Positions 31,555 through 39,360 of a DNA stretch of 39,360 bases are shown piece by piece. This DNA is from JTS-RE9 sp964649195 (GTDB lineage: Bacteria > Planctomycetota > Phycisphaerae > Phycisphaerales > Phycisphaeraceae), in assembly GCA_964649195.1 (NCBI GenBank), contig CAZYPK010000032.1:1-39360 (forward strand). Reading direction: 5' to 3'. The stretch's first letter is position 1. Each line of letters opens with the position of its first letter. The position numbers and the translations under genes are program-made. The notes beneath the pieces are model-generated. The model was given only the letters and a program-made list of their open reading frames with translations. It was not told the origin of the DNA and did not search any database.

Positions 31555-34500
31555 ATGGCTGTGAATCGCTGGTCCGGTCTGGCCCTCTCGCTCTTTGCTG
31601 TCGCAGCCACCGCCTGTCAGCATCTTCCCTCTTTCGCCTTCGCGTCCGAGCCTGATCGCGGCGCGGTCTTCACCGCCGACGGTCCGCCTGCCGCACTCAT
31701 CGGCAAGAACGCCGAGGGCAAACCGCTGGTCGATGTCGCCGTGCCCCCCGGTGTCGATGGCTCGCTGATCACCCCGCGCACCGGCGAGATGCTTGAGCGC
31801 GCCATGCTCCCTCTGGAGAAGATCGTCGCCGAGCTTCGGAAGCCGGCCTACATCCCCAAAGCCGCTCCCGACAACGCCAACCTCGATCCCGCCGCCCGCG
31901 TCGAGCAGCGCATCGAACAGCTCAAGGCGATCCTCAAGGACAAGCCGCGCGATCGCGCCGCCTCCGCCGAGTTGCTTCAGTTGCATCTGCTGGAGAAGGA
32001 TGACCCCGCCGCCGCGCTGCCCTATCTTGAAGCCGGGGCCGATCTGAAAACCCGCGTGCATCTGCCGCTGGCCGCCAAGGCGATCGATCAGCTTAAGAAG
32101 AATGAGCTGCTGGACCTGGCGATCTGGTACCAGGAGATCGGCACGCGCACCCCCGGCGAAACAGGCGTGAAAATGCTTGGCCGCTCGTACCGCTACTACG
32201 AAGCCTTTCTCAAGGTTCACACCGCCGCCGACATTCAAAACGCCACCGCCAAGGTGTCCTTGATGAAGGTCCACGAAGCGATGCAGGCCCGCGCCCCCGG
32301 TGCCGCTGGCAACAAGAAACCGGCAGGCCCATCGCTGCACGTGCAGCGCACCTATGCCCGAGCCCGCGCCGCCTGGCGCGAAGGGCAGCCGCACGTCGCC
32401 ATCAACCTGCTCGAAGGCGCCAACAACCTGGCGCCCAATCAGCCGGAGATTCTCCGCCTGATGAGCCAGCTTTACTTCGGCGAGCTTCGCAACGCGGTGC
32501 AGGGGGCGCACTACACCAAGCAGGTCCTGGCCCTGAACCCCAACGACCTGGACAGCATTTTTCTGCTTGGCCGTTACGAGTTTCTGCATCTGCGGCAATG
32601 GAACAACGCCATCGCCGTCTTCGCCCATGCGCTGACGATCAAGGACAAGGAAAGCGATCCGGCCCTGCCGCTGCTGATTCATCATTACCTTGGCCGGGCG
32701 TTGCAGAACGAAGGCTATGATGCGGCTTCGATCGCGGAGTTTGAAAAGTTTCTCGATGCCGCCGCGCTGCTGAGCAGACCTTCGCGGCACATGCAGGAGG
32801 TGGGCCTGTTCACCCGCACGTTGCCCATCGCCTGGATTCAGGTCGGCGACGCCCACAACCGCCTGAACAACCCGCAGGCCGCGCTGATCGCGTATGAGGA
32901 AGCGAACAGGCTCGATCCCGATGATCAGGCGGAACTGGTCAACCGCATCGCCTACACGCAGCTTCGCCTCGGCCGGGGCGCGGAGGCTCTCAAGGTCATC
33001 CTCACGCTGGTCAGGCAGACGCAAGGCGACAAGACTTCGCTGGCGCTGCTGCAATACCTGATCGCCTCCGGCGTGAACGCGAAGGAACTCACCGGCGAGA
33101 TGCAGCGCCTCGTCGAGCAGCTTGACCGCCCTTCGACGCTGGTGCTCGCCCTGGCCACGATGCAGGGCGGCGCCGAAGGCCGGGCCACGTTGGAAAAGCA
33201 TCTGCTCGCCAGGCCGATGGATCGTGAAGTGTTTCAGGCCTGGCTCGAACAGACCTTCGCATCGACCGACGCCAAAGCCGCGTCCGCCGCGGTGACGCTG
33301 ACTGCGCAGCTCATCGGCAAGGAGCCGGCCACCATCGAACGCTACGGCGACCTGCTGCTCGACGCCGCCAAGGAGCCGGCAAAAGTTCTCGCCGCCATCG
33401 AAGCCCTGCCCGCCGCCGAGAAAGGCAGGGCGATCATCCGGTTGCTCAAGGCGATGGCGCTTCTGCGCAGCGGCGACGATGACGGCGCCATCAACGAATA
33501 TGCCGCCGCCGCCAAGGAGGACCCCTCGCTCATCTCCGCCCAGGCCTCGCTGATCAAGCTGCTGGTGGATCGCCGCGAGTACGAGCGGGCCGCCAAGGCG
33601 CTGGCTTCGGTGAAGGAGATCGATGACCCGCGCATCCTGCCGCTGCGCATCCGCGTGCTGCGCGAAACGAACAAAACCGCCCAGGCCATCGCCCTGCTCG
33701 ACGGTCTGCCCGCCCGGCAGAAGCGGCAGCCGGACCTGGTGATCGAAAAAGCCAGGCTGCAACTGATCACCGGCGACGCCGCCGGCGCCGCGCGATCCCT
33801 CGAAGAAGGCATCGACGCCAACCCCGCCGCCGAACTGCTCTACGAAGCCCTGCTCGATCTGCTCGATGAGGATGACACCCCCGAATCGCAGCGGCAGATG
33901 CTGCGCATCACCGATCGCATGCTTCGGCAGATTCCCCGCAGCAGGATCGCCCAGGTGCGCAAGGCCCAGCTCTTCATCCGCAACCGCGACATCAATGCCG
34001 CCGAGCGAACCCTGCGCGATCTTCAGAAGGAGCACCCCGCCGACGGACGCTCGCTGGCGCTACTCACGCAGATTCTCTTCTTCACCGATCGCAAGGCCGA
34101 TGCGGACGAACTGGTGCACAACCGCCTCAAGGCTCACCCGGCCAGCGAGGAGGTGATCGCCGTCGCCTTGCAACTGGCGCGGATGCACATTCAGGCGGGC
34201 AACCCGGTGCGCAGCCTGCCGCTGATCGAGGCGGCGCTGAACAACCGCGCCGCGGTGCGCGATCCCCGCACGCTGGCCATGCTCGCCCGCCATGCGATGG
34301 TGCGGGCCAAGAAGTTCGATGGCGTCGATGCCTTTTTCAAGAAGGTCACCGAGGCCTACCCCAACCACTGGGCGGACCTCATGTCCGACTGGGCCTTGAC
34401 GTATGAATACGCCGGTGAAAAGCCCAAGTCCGAAGCCCTGCTCGAAAAGGTTCTGGAGAAGGAACCCAATCACGCGAAGACGAACAACGCCCTGGGCTAC

Positions 34501-34911
34501 AGCTGGGCCGACCAGGGCAAGAACCTTCAGCGGGCCGAGAAGATGATCGCCATCGCCCTCAAGGAGGAGCCGACCAGTTCCGCCTACCTCGACTCGATGG
34601 GCTGGGTGAAATACAAGCTGGGCAAGTTCGATGAAGCGATTAAATACCTCGAAGATTCCATCGATCAGGAAGGCGGCGACCACGCGGTGATCCTCGATCA
34701 CCTGGGCGACGCCCTCTACCGCGCCGGCCGCAGGAACGAGGCGCTCGAATGGTGGATCAAGGCTCAGCAATCGATTGAACCGGAGGAACTCGATCTCGAC
34801 CTGGAGTTGCGCAAGGTCTCGGCCTCGCTGCGCGAAAAGATCGCCGCGATGCGTGCGGAAAAGGAACCGGTGACGGCGGAGGTGCCGGCGAAGGTTGAAA
34901 AGAAGGAGTGA
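31555..34911 (+). CDS. Large exported TPR-repeat protein
   Basis: A 1118-residue protein. The signal (MAVNRWSGLALSLFAVAATA then C21) could be that of a lipoprotein. It is almost all alpha-helical tetratricopeptide-like repeats from about residue 110 to 1080, for example AWREGQPHVAINLLEGANNL, DAHNRLNNPQAALIAYEEAN, RGRAIIRLLKAMALLRSGDD-like and, near the end, NNALGYSWADQGKNLQRAEK and YLDSMGWVKYKLGKFDEAIK. The C-terminal TPRs resemble those of BepA-like and PEP-CTERM-associated scaffold proteins. The C-terminus is Lys/Glu-rich. AAGGA lies 9 bases before the ATG. A scaffold for cell-envelope assembly is likely; partners are not shown by the neighbours. Confidence 0.8.
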   Translation: MAVNRWSGLALSLFAVAATACQHLPSFAFASEPDRGAVFTADGPPAALIGKNAEGKPLVDVAVPPGVDGSLITPRTGEMLERAMLPLEKIVAELRKPAYIPKAAPDNANLDPAARVEQRIEQLKAILKDKPRDRAASAELLQLHLLEKDDPAAALPYLEAGADLKTRVHLPLAAKAIDQLKKNELLDLAIWYQEIGTRTPGETGVKMLGRSYRYYEAFLKVHTAADIQNATAKVSLMKVHEAMQARAPGAAGNKKPAGPSLHVQRTYARARAAWREGQPHVAINLLEGANNLAPNQPEILRLMSQLYFGELRNAVQGAHYTKQVLALNPNDLDSIFLLGRYEFLHLRQWNNAIAVFAHALTIKDKESDPALPLLIHHYLGRALQNEGYDAASIAEFEKFLDAAALLSRPSRHMQEVGLFTRTLPIAWIQVGDAHNRLNNPQAALIAYEEANRLDPDDQAELVNRIAYTQLRLGRGAEALKVILTLVRQTQGDKTSLALLQYLIASGVNAKELTGEMQRLVEQLDRPSTLVLALATMQGGAEGRATLEKHLLARPMDREVFQAWLEQTFASTDAKAASAAVTLTAQLIGKEPATIERYGDLLLDAAKEPAKVLAAIEALPAAEKGRAIIRLLKAMALLRSGDDDGAINEYAAAAKEDPSLISAQASLIKLLVDRREYERAAKALASVKEIDDPRILPLRIRVLRETNKTAQAIALLDGLPARQKRQPDLVIEKARLQLITGDAAGAARSLEEGIDANPAAELLYEALLDLLDEDDTPESQRQMLRITDRMLRQIPRSRIAQVRKAQLFIRNRDINAAERTLRDLQKEHPADGRSLALLTQILFFTDRKADADELVHNRLKAHPASEEVIAVALQLARMHIQAGNPVRSLPLIEAALNNRAAVRDPRTLAMLARHAMVRAKKFDGVDAFFKKVTEAYPNHWADLMSDWALTYEYAGEKPKSEALLEKVLEKEPNHAKTNNALGYSWADQGKNLQRAEKMIAIALKEEPTSSAYLDSMGWVKYKLGKFDEAIKYLEDSIDQEGGDHAVILDHLGDALYRAGRRNEALEWWIKAQQSIEPEELDLDLELRKVSASLREKIAAMRAEKEPVTAEVPAKVEKKE

Positions 34912-34937
34912 CCGGCAATCGGGCGTTGCACGACGGC

Positions 34938-35073
34938 TATTGATGGTCACTTTAGTAAAAGCCCAAGCCCGATGGCGAGTCCGCGAGCCGTCGGGTTATT
35001 CCGGCTCGATACCCCAAGGGTTCGGCGGACCTCACCCTTGGGCTTGGGGCTTTTACTAAAGTGACCATCAATA
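34938..35073. repeat. Family D composite hairpin, longest outer stem
   Basis: Outer arms of about 33 bases (34938-34970 and 35040-35073) pair with one bulged C: TATTGATGGTCACTTTAGTA on the left is mirrored on the right. Inside, AAGCCCGATGGCGAGTCCGC repeats the core of 28738, and CCCCAAGGG/CCCTTGGG form a further stem. It begins 27 bases after the TPR gene stop. Confidence 0.85.
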
Positions 35074-35092
35074 AACAACCCAAGGCCATCGT

Positions 35093-35524
35093 ATGAACGG
35101 TCTGATCTCCCTCATCCCCATTTTGTCCATCCTCTACACGACGTGGATCGTCATCATCACAGTGCGTCGCTACAGGGCGCGGCAGACCTGGCGACGAATC
35201 CTTCTGATGATCGCCGCCATCATCGGTTGGTTCATACCCGCGATCGCCGCCATCTGGTGGCTGATCGAGGTCAGAGCCGCCATCGCCAGTCATGCCCCCT
35301 ACGCCGGCATGACCGTCTATTTTGGAACCGTCATGGCGTTCTGGATCATGACCATCGGCTACGCGATCTTCATGGGCGTCCTTGCCGCCCTCATCGTTCT
35401 TCTGACATCGACGGGACCCCTCGCGCACGCTCCCGGTTCCGGGGGTTCCGGGTCGCCGTTGATCAGGATCGTCTCGGCCCCCAGGCACGACACGGACAGG
35501 CGGAACCCGCCGTCGAAAACATGA
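35093..35524 (+). CDS. Small membrane protein of unknown function
   Basis: A 143-residue protein with about four hydrophobic segments: LISLIPILSILYTTWIVIIT, ILLMIAAIIGWFIPAIAAIW, a weaker GMTVYFGTVMAFWIMTIGYA and IFMGVLAALIVLLTST. A basic loop (RRYRARQTWRR) after the first helix points to a cytoplasmic side there. The C-terminal 35 residues are polar and Gly/Pro-rich. No family is recognised. It follows the family D hairpin, so it is probably transcribed separately from the TPR gene. Confidence 0.55.
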   Translation: MNGLISLIPILSILYTTWIVIITVRRYRARQTWRRILLMIAAIIGWFIPAIAAIWWLIEVRAAIASHAPYAGMTVYFGTVMAFWIMTIGYAIFMGVLAALIVLLTSTGPLAHAPGSGGSGSPLIRIVSAPRHDTDRRNPPSKT

Positions 35525-35959
35525 CGGACGGGTTTGGAATAAGAGCCGCGACTCAACGAGTCGCGGACGTAAGCGGCCTGAAGGAGCGTCCTTCGCGCGG
35601 TGGATGTGCGGCAGATGCCCGGTTGCCCCCGGCACCCCGGCAACAAAAGCAGGCGCCTGCCACGTTCGAGTTCTGCCGACCAAGGTGTGCCTCACCCCGC
35701 TTGAGGCTGTTCACGTCCGCGACTCGTTGAGTCGCGGCTCACGCTCGTCCCCTCGCGCCGCCATTCCTGTCCGCACCCCTGCCGACCATGCCTGACCGTG
35801 CCTTCGCATCGTGCGTTGCACGACGGCCAAACGGGTGTTCACCGTTCGCTTTCACCCCTCATTTCCGCTAGAATGTTTCTCTGCAATTTCACCTTGTATT
35901 GGGCTGTCCGGGAACACGAAAAACCCCTGTTTCCCGCTGATTTTGGAAAGCTGTACGAC
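35525..35959. other. Gap before gyrB, mostly a family B element
   Basis: 35541-35740 is family B. 35741-35959 holds no frame I can support; TAGAATG near 35870 is a weak -10-like site and the rest is the likely gyrB leader. Confidence 0.45.
35541..35740. repeat. Repeat family B, full copy 2
   Basis: Ends AAGAGCCGCGACTCAACGAG and its mirror, each with the nested CCGCGACTC hairpin. The interior differs from copies 1 and 3, so arms are conserved more than the centre. Confidence 0.85.
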
Positions 35960-38575
35960 ATGGACGACACGACCACGATCTCTTCCGCCCCTCACACCCC
36001 CGCCCACATCCAGGCGCCCTCCACCGGAGCCTACGGCGAAGATCAGATTCAGGTTCTCGAAGGCGTCGAAGCCGTCCGCAAACGCCCCGGCATGTACATC
36101 GGCGGCACCGGCGTCAACGCCTTGCATCACCTGGTTTATGAAGTGCTCGACAACTCCATCGACGAAGCGATGGCCGGCCACGGCAAGACGATCACCGTCG
36201 ATATCCTCGCCGACGGTTCCTGCTCCATTTCCGATGAAGGCCGGGGCATTCCCATCGGCCCCAAAAAAGATCCCAACCCCGCCATCAACGGCAAGCCCGC
36301 CATCGAAATCGCACTCACCATCCTCCACGCCGGCGGCAAGTTCGGACAGGAAGGCTCGGCCTACAAAGTCTCCGGCGGCCTCCACGGCGTGGGCGTCTCC
36401 TGCGTCAACTTCCTCTCCGAATATCTCGAAGCCGAAGTCACCCGCGAAGGCAAGGTCCACCGCATCGAATTCGAACGCGGCAAAACCGCCACCCCGCTCA
36501 CCGTCGTCGGCCCCGCCCATCCTCCCGCCCGCACCGGCACCAAGATCACCTTCAAACCCGATCCGCAAATCTTTCCCGATTGCGACTTCCGATACGAGAC
36601 CCTCGCCGCCCGTCTGCGCGAGCTGGCCTACCTCAACTCCGGCATCACCATCAAGCTCACCGATGAACGATCCAGCGAAACCGCCAAGCCACGCTCCGAT
36701 GTCTTCAAGGCGGACAACGGCCTGCTCGAATACGTCAACTTCCTCATGGTCGGCAAGAACGAGGTCTCTCCCGCCGTCTATCTCAAAAAGGTCGATGGCG
36801 ACAACGTCTGCGAAGTCGCCTTCCAATACAACGACGGCTACAACGAAACGCTGCTCACCTTCGCCAACAACATCAACAATGTTGACGGCGGCACGCACGC
36901 GCAGGGCTTCAAGTCCGCGCTGACCCGCACGCTCAACAGCTACGCCCGCAAAAAAGGCATCATCAAGGAAAAAGACCCGACGCCCACCGGCGAAGACCTT
37001 CGCGAAGGTCTCATCGCCATCGTCTCGGTCCAGCTTCGCAATCCCACGTTCAACAATCAGCCCAAGGAAAGACTGCTCAACGAAGAGATCGAATCCTTCG
37101 TGTCGCAGGCCGTCGGCGAGGCGCTCGACACCTGGCTCGAAGAACACCCCGGCGAAGGCAAACGCCTCTGCCTCAAGGGCATCAATGCCGCCCAGGCCCG
37201 CGAAGCGGCGCGCAAGGCCCGCGAGCTGACCCGCCGCAAGGGCGCGTTCGATTCGGGCGGCCTGCCCGGCAAGCTCTACGACTGCACCAGCAAGAACATC
37301 GATGAATCGGAAATCTATCTCGTCGAAGGCGACTCCGCCGGCGGCAGCGCCAAGGGCGGCCGCGATCACCGCACGCAGGCCATCCTCCCGCTCAAGGGCA
37401 AGATTCTCAACGTCGAAAAAGCGAGGCTCGACAAAATCCTGGGCTTCGAGGAGATCCGCTCGCTCATCCAGGCCCTGGCCTGCGGCATCGGCGAGGAGGA
37501 TTTCGACATCAGCAAGCTGCGCTACGGCAAGATCATCATCATGACCGACGCCGATGTCGATGGTTCTCACATCCGCACGCTGCTGCTCACCTTCTTCTTC
37601 AGGCAGATGAAGGAACTGGTGAAGCAGAATCGTATTTACATCGCCCAGCCGCCGCTCTATCTCGTTTCGCGCGGCAAGAAGAGCGAATATGTGCTCAATG
37701 AAAAACGCATGCGCTCCGTGCTCAGCGAGATCGGCCTGGGCGGCGCTTCGCTGATCGTGCGCGATGATGAGCAGCGCGAAGTCGCCCGCCTGGCCGGGGC
37801 GGACCTTAAGCGGGCCTTCGAACTGCTCTGCCAGCTTGAGGATTATGTGGTGATCGTGCGCCGCCGGGGGATTGCGTTCGAGGATCTGCTTTCGCAGCGC
37901 GCGAAAGACCCGCAGGACCAAGGCAGGCTGCCCCGCATCCGAACCCGCGTGGCCGGGGATCTGCCCGATATTCCGCTGGGCGAGCATTATTTCTGGTCCG
38001 CCACGGAAGAGGAAAAATTCCTCAGCGACCACAGGCTTTTCTCCGACAACGGCTCCAACATCAACAGCGACGGCAACAGCATCGTCAGCGATGAAGACAA
38101 GGTCGGCCGTCGCGGCGTGACCCTTTCACGCAGCGAGCTTCATGAAGTGAAGGAGCTTGAGAAGCTTTTCATCGAACTGACCAGGCTGCAACTTTCAATC
38201 GATGACTATGCCTTGAAACAGGAGCAGAGCGCCGCCGGCGAAACGATGCCCACGCGGTTCCAGCTTGTCAACACTTCCAGCAAAGGCGAGGCGCGAGTGA
38301 TCCCCGTGGTGAATCTCGCGTCCATCTCGCAGGCGATTCTTGACAGCGGCAAGGAAGGCATGGAGATCAAGCGCTTCAAGGGGCTGGGCGAGATGGACGC
38401 CGATCAGCTTTGGGACACGACGATGAACCCCGCCAACCGCGTGTTGCTGCGCGTGACGTGGGATGCCGCCAGTGAAGCGGAGCAGCTCTTCTCCATTCTG
38501 ATGGGTGAAGAGGTCGAGCCTCGCCGAAAGTACATCGAGGATCACGCGCTGGAAGTGAAGAATCTGGATGTGTAA
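35960..38575 (+). CDS. gyrB: DNA gyrase subunit B
   Basis: An 871-residue ATPase subunit of gyrase. The GHKL ATPase domain shows RKRPGMYIGG, VYEVLDNSIDEAMAG, DEGRGIPIG and KVSGGLHGVGVSCVN. The transducer follows, then the Toprim domain with EGDSAGGSAKGGRDHRTQAI, LPLKGKILNVEKAR and DADVDGSHIRTLLLTFFF, and the C-terminal IKRFKGLGEMDADQLWDTTM, NP..R. The extra 170-residue insert after the Toprim metal site is normal for many GyrB. ATG 35960 has no strong ribosome site. No dnaA, dnaN, recF or gyrA is next to it; the chromosomal origin cluster seen in many bacteria is absent here. Confidence 0.96.
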   Translation: MDDTTTISSAPHTPAHIQAPSTGAYGEDQIQVLEGVEAVRKRPGMYIGGTGVNALHHLVYEVLDNSIDEAMAGHGKTITVDILADGSCSISDEGRGIPIGPKKDPNPAINGKPAIEIALTILHAGGKFGQEGSAYKVSGGLHGVGVSCVNFLSEYLEAEVTREGKVHRIEFERGKTATPLTVVGPAHPPARTGTKITFKPDPQIFPDCDFRYETLAARLRELAYLNSGITIKLTDERSSETAKPRSDVFKADNGLLEYVNFLMVGKNEVSPAVYLKKVDGDNVCEVAFQYNDGYNETLLTFANNINNVDGGTHAQGFKSALTRTLNSYARKKGIIKEKDPTPTGEDLREGLIAIVSVQLRNPTFNNQPKERLLNEEIESFVSQAVGEALDTWLEEHPGEGKRLCLKGINAAQAREAARKARELTRRKGAFDSGGLPGKLYDCTSKNIDESEIYLVEGDSAGGSAKGGRDHRTQAILPLKGKILNVEKARLDKILGFEEIRSLIQALACGIGEEDFDISKLRYGKIIIMTDADVDGSHIRTLLLTFFFRQMKELVKQNRIYIAQPPLYLVSRGKKSEYVLNEKRMRSVLSEIGLGGASLIVRDDEQREVARLAGADLKRAFELLCQLEDYVVIVRRRGIAFEDLLSQRAKDPQDQGRLPRIRTRVAGDLPDIPLGEHYFWSATEEEKFLSDHRLFSDNGSNINSDGNSIVSDEDKVGRRGVTLSRSELHEVKELEKLFIELTRLQLSIDDYALKQEQSAAGETMPTRFQLVNTSSKGEARVIPVVNLASISQAILDSGKEGMEIKRFKGLGEMDADQLWDTTMNPANRVLLRVTWDAASEAEQLFSILMGEEVEPRRKYIEDHALEVKNLDV

Positions 38576-38588
38576 ACATGGGTGCGAC

Positions 38589-38777
38589 AAGAGCCGCGAC
38601 TCAACGAGTCGCGGACGTGAGCAGCCTGAAGGAGGGGAAATCGCGCGGTGGGTGAAAGACCTCGAAAACCGTGGGACACAGGACCGAGTGGAACACAGGA
38701 AAGAAGGCTGCCCACTCACCGCGCCGCCTCGCGCCCTTTCAGGCCGTTCACGTCCGCGACTCGTTGAGTCGCGGCTC
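38589..38777. repeat. Repeat family B, full copy 3
   Basis: Ends and interior as in copy 1, including CGAAAACCGTGGGACACAGG in the centre and ACCGCGCCGCCTCGCGCCCT before the right arm. It starts 14 bases after the gyrB stop and abuts a family A copy. Confidence 0.85.
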
Positions 38778-38785
38778 CGACCGAC

Positions 38786-38892
38786 GCTGAGTCCGCGAAG
38801 CCCCGGCTGTGGGACCAACAGCCCGCCGTGACGTTGCCATTTCTCATGCGACCGGGCCGGGGCTTGCGCAGTCGCTTCAGCCCCAGCCACCC
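38786..38892. repeat. Repeat family A, copy 4
   Basis: GCTGAGTCCGCGAAGCCCCGG at the left and CAGCCCCAGCCACCC at the right. The outer left arm is missing and the centre is different from the other copies. It lies between family B copy 3 and rpsP. Confidence 0.65.
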
Positions 38893-38936
38893 CACCCGTT
38901 CGCCTTCAAATCCGCTTACCCTCCGTGCCTTCCCCC

Positions 38937-39197
38937 TCAAGCCTTGCCGGCGACCTGAACGCCGGCCCGCTTGAGCAGCGATGCCACGGTCTCCGTCGGC
39001 TGAGCGCCGACGCTGATCCAGTAAGCGGCGCGCTCGGCGTTGATCGTCAGTTGCTTGGACTTGTCGAGTTCGACCGGGTTGAACACACCCAATTCCTCGA
39101 TCGTCTTGCTGTCGCGGGCGGATCGCTGATCCATCGCGGCAATGCGATAAAAGGGACGGTGCGGACGGCCAAAACGCTTGAGACGAATACGAACCAC
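38937..39197 (-). CDS. rpsP: 30S ribosomal protein S16
   Basis: An 86-residue ribosomal protein. It opens VVRIRLKRFGRPHRPFYRIA, the standard S16 start, then DQRSARDSKTIEELGVFNP and ERAAYWISVGAQPTETVASL. The start is GTG 39197 with GGAG 8 bases upstream; the longer frame upstream is leader. In many bacteria it is followed by rimM, trmD and rplS; here it is followed by repeats and gyrB on the other strand, so that operon is broken up. Confidence 0.96.
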   Translation of the reverse strand: MVRIRLKRFGRPHRPFYRIAAMDQRSARDSKTIEELGVFNPVELDKSKQLTINAERAAYWISVGAQPTETVASLLKRAGVQVAGKA

Positions 39198-39260
39198 GCG
39201 GATATCTCCAGTGAGACGTTGATCAAAGTCGAAAAAGTAGCCCACCAAATCGAGCCGGGA

Positions 39261-39289
39261 AGTGTACCGCAAACCCACCAGACTGGCAA
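39261..39289 (-). promoter_or_regulatory. rpsP promoter
   Basis: On the minus strand TTGCCA (complement of 39284-39289) and TACACT (complement of 39261-39266) are separated by 17 bases. It lies about 65 bases upstream of the GTG start. Confidence 0.6.
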
Positions 39290-39360
39290 ATGAAGCCATT
39301 CGCGTGTCAGGGCAATCGCATATGACCTCACGGCCCTTGCAGGACCCGCAACAGCGTGTT

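Noticed and set aside
31237..34035. 932-codon open frame antisense to hisG and the TPR gene
   Set aside because: It is the GC-rich shadow of the TPR gene; composition is Gly/Arg/Gln-rich without a domain, and the plus-strand protein has clear TPR repeats.
35852..35959. Longer GyrB N-terminus from 35798
   Set aside because: Upstream codons overlap leader sequence and are not GyrB-like; the family start fits ATG 35960.
35852..38032. 726-codon open frame antisense to gyrB
   Set aside because: GyrB motifs on the plus strand are unmistakable; the antisense product is Ala/Asp/Gly filler.
35960..38575. Replication origin near gyrB
   Set aside because: No dnaA, dnaN or recF gene and no cluster of DnaA boxes seen in the neighbouring gaps.

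Overview
The window looks like chromosomal DNA of a Planctomycetota bacterium, most likely class Phycisphaerae. It is GC-rich. Three secreted proteins end in PEP-CTERM sorting tails. It has a DUF1592/DUF1552 pair, a fused membrane spermidine-synthase-like protein, a CxxCGYxLRG zinc-ribbon protein, and many intergenic palindromic repeats. The assignment rests on these hallmarks; no ribosomal RNA is present to confirm it.

Layout: 202-5240 holds an AsmA-like membrane protein, then (minus strand) a PEP-CTERM protein followed by a PhoD-type phosphatase. 5726-7102 is a small defence/stress block: a RES-domain toxin, its Xre/MbcA-type antitoxin and a convergent orphan addiction-module antitoxin. 7228-12684 (minus) runs DUF1592 cytochrome-like protein, two tandem Uma2 proteins, DUF1552 protein. 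12908-16660 has a small secreted protein, xseA, and a second PEP-CTERM protein. 16963-19575 is a membrane synthase-like/TPM fusion split by one in-frame TAA. 19739-23654 is a divergent pair, alanine racemase and a DEAD-box RNA helicase. 23991-26364 is an Rrf2 regulator, a c-heme protein and a truncated haemoglobin, probably one operon. 26627-28587 holds two translationally coupled lipoproteins (one frameshifted) and a zinc-ribbon membrane protein. 29026-31488 has a third PEP-CTERM protein divergent from hisG. 31555-38575 has a large TPR protein, a small membrane protein and gyrB. 38937-39197 is rpsP.

Housekeeping genes (xseA, alr, hisG, gyrB, rpsP) are scattered singly rather than in their classical operons. 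The gaps are filled with repeats: at least five dispersed palindromic families (called A-E here), tandem heptamer, nonamer and decamer arrays, and terminator-like hairpins. Some of these have entered coding sequences in frame, in alr and in the helicase.

The best candidate for a little-described functional system is the Rrf2 / c-heme / truncated-haemoglobin operon, with a clear promoter and a candidate operator, which reads as a nitric-oxide or redox stress module. The most unusual DNA-level signals are composite hairpins that share a core but have different outer stems, and the in-frame TAA between a synthase-like domain and its TPM domain.
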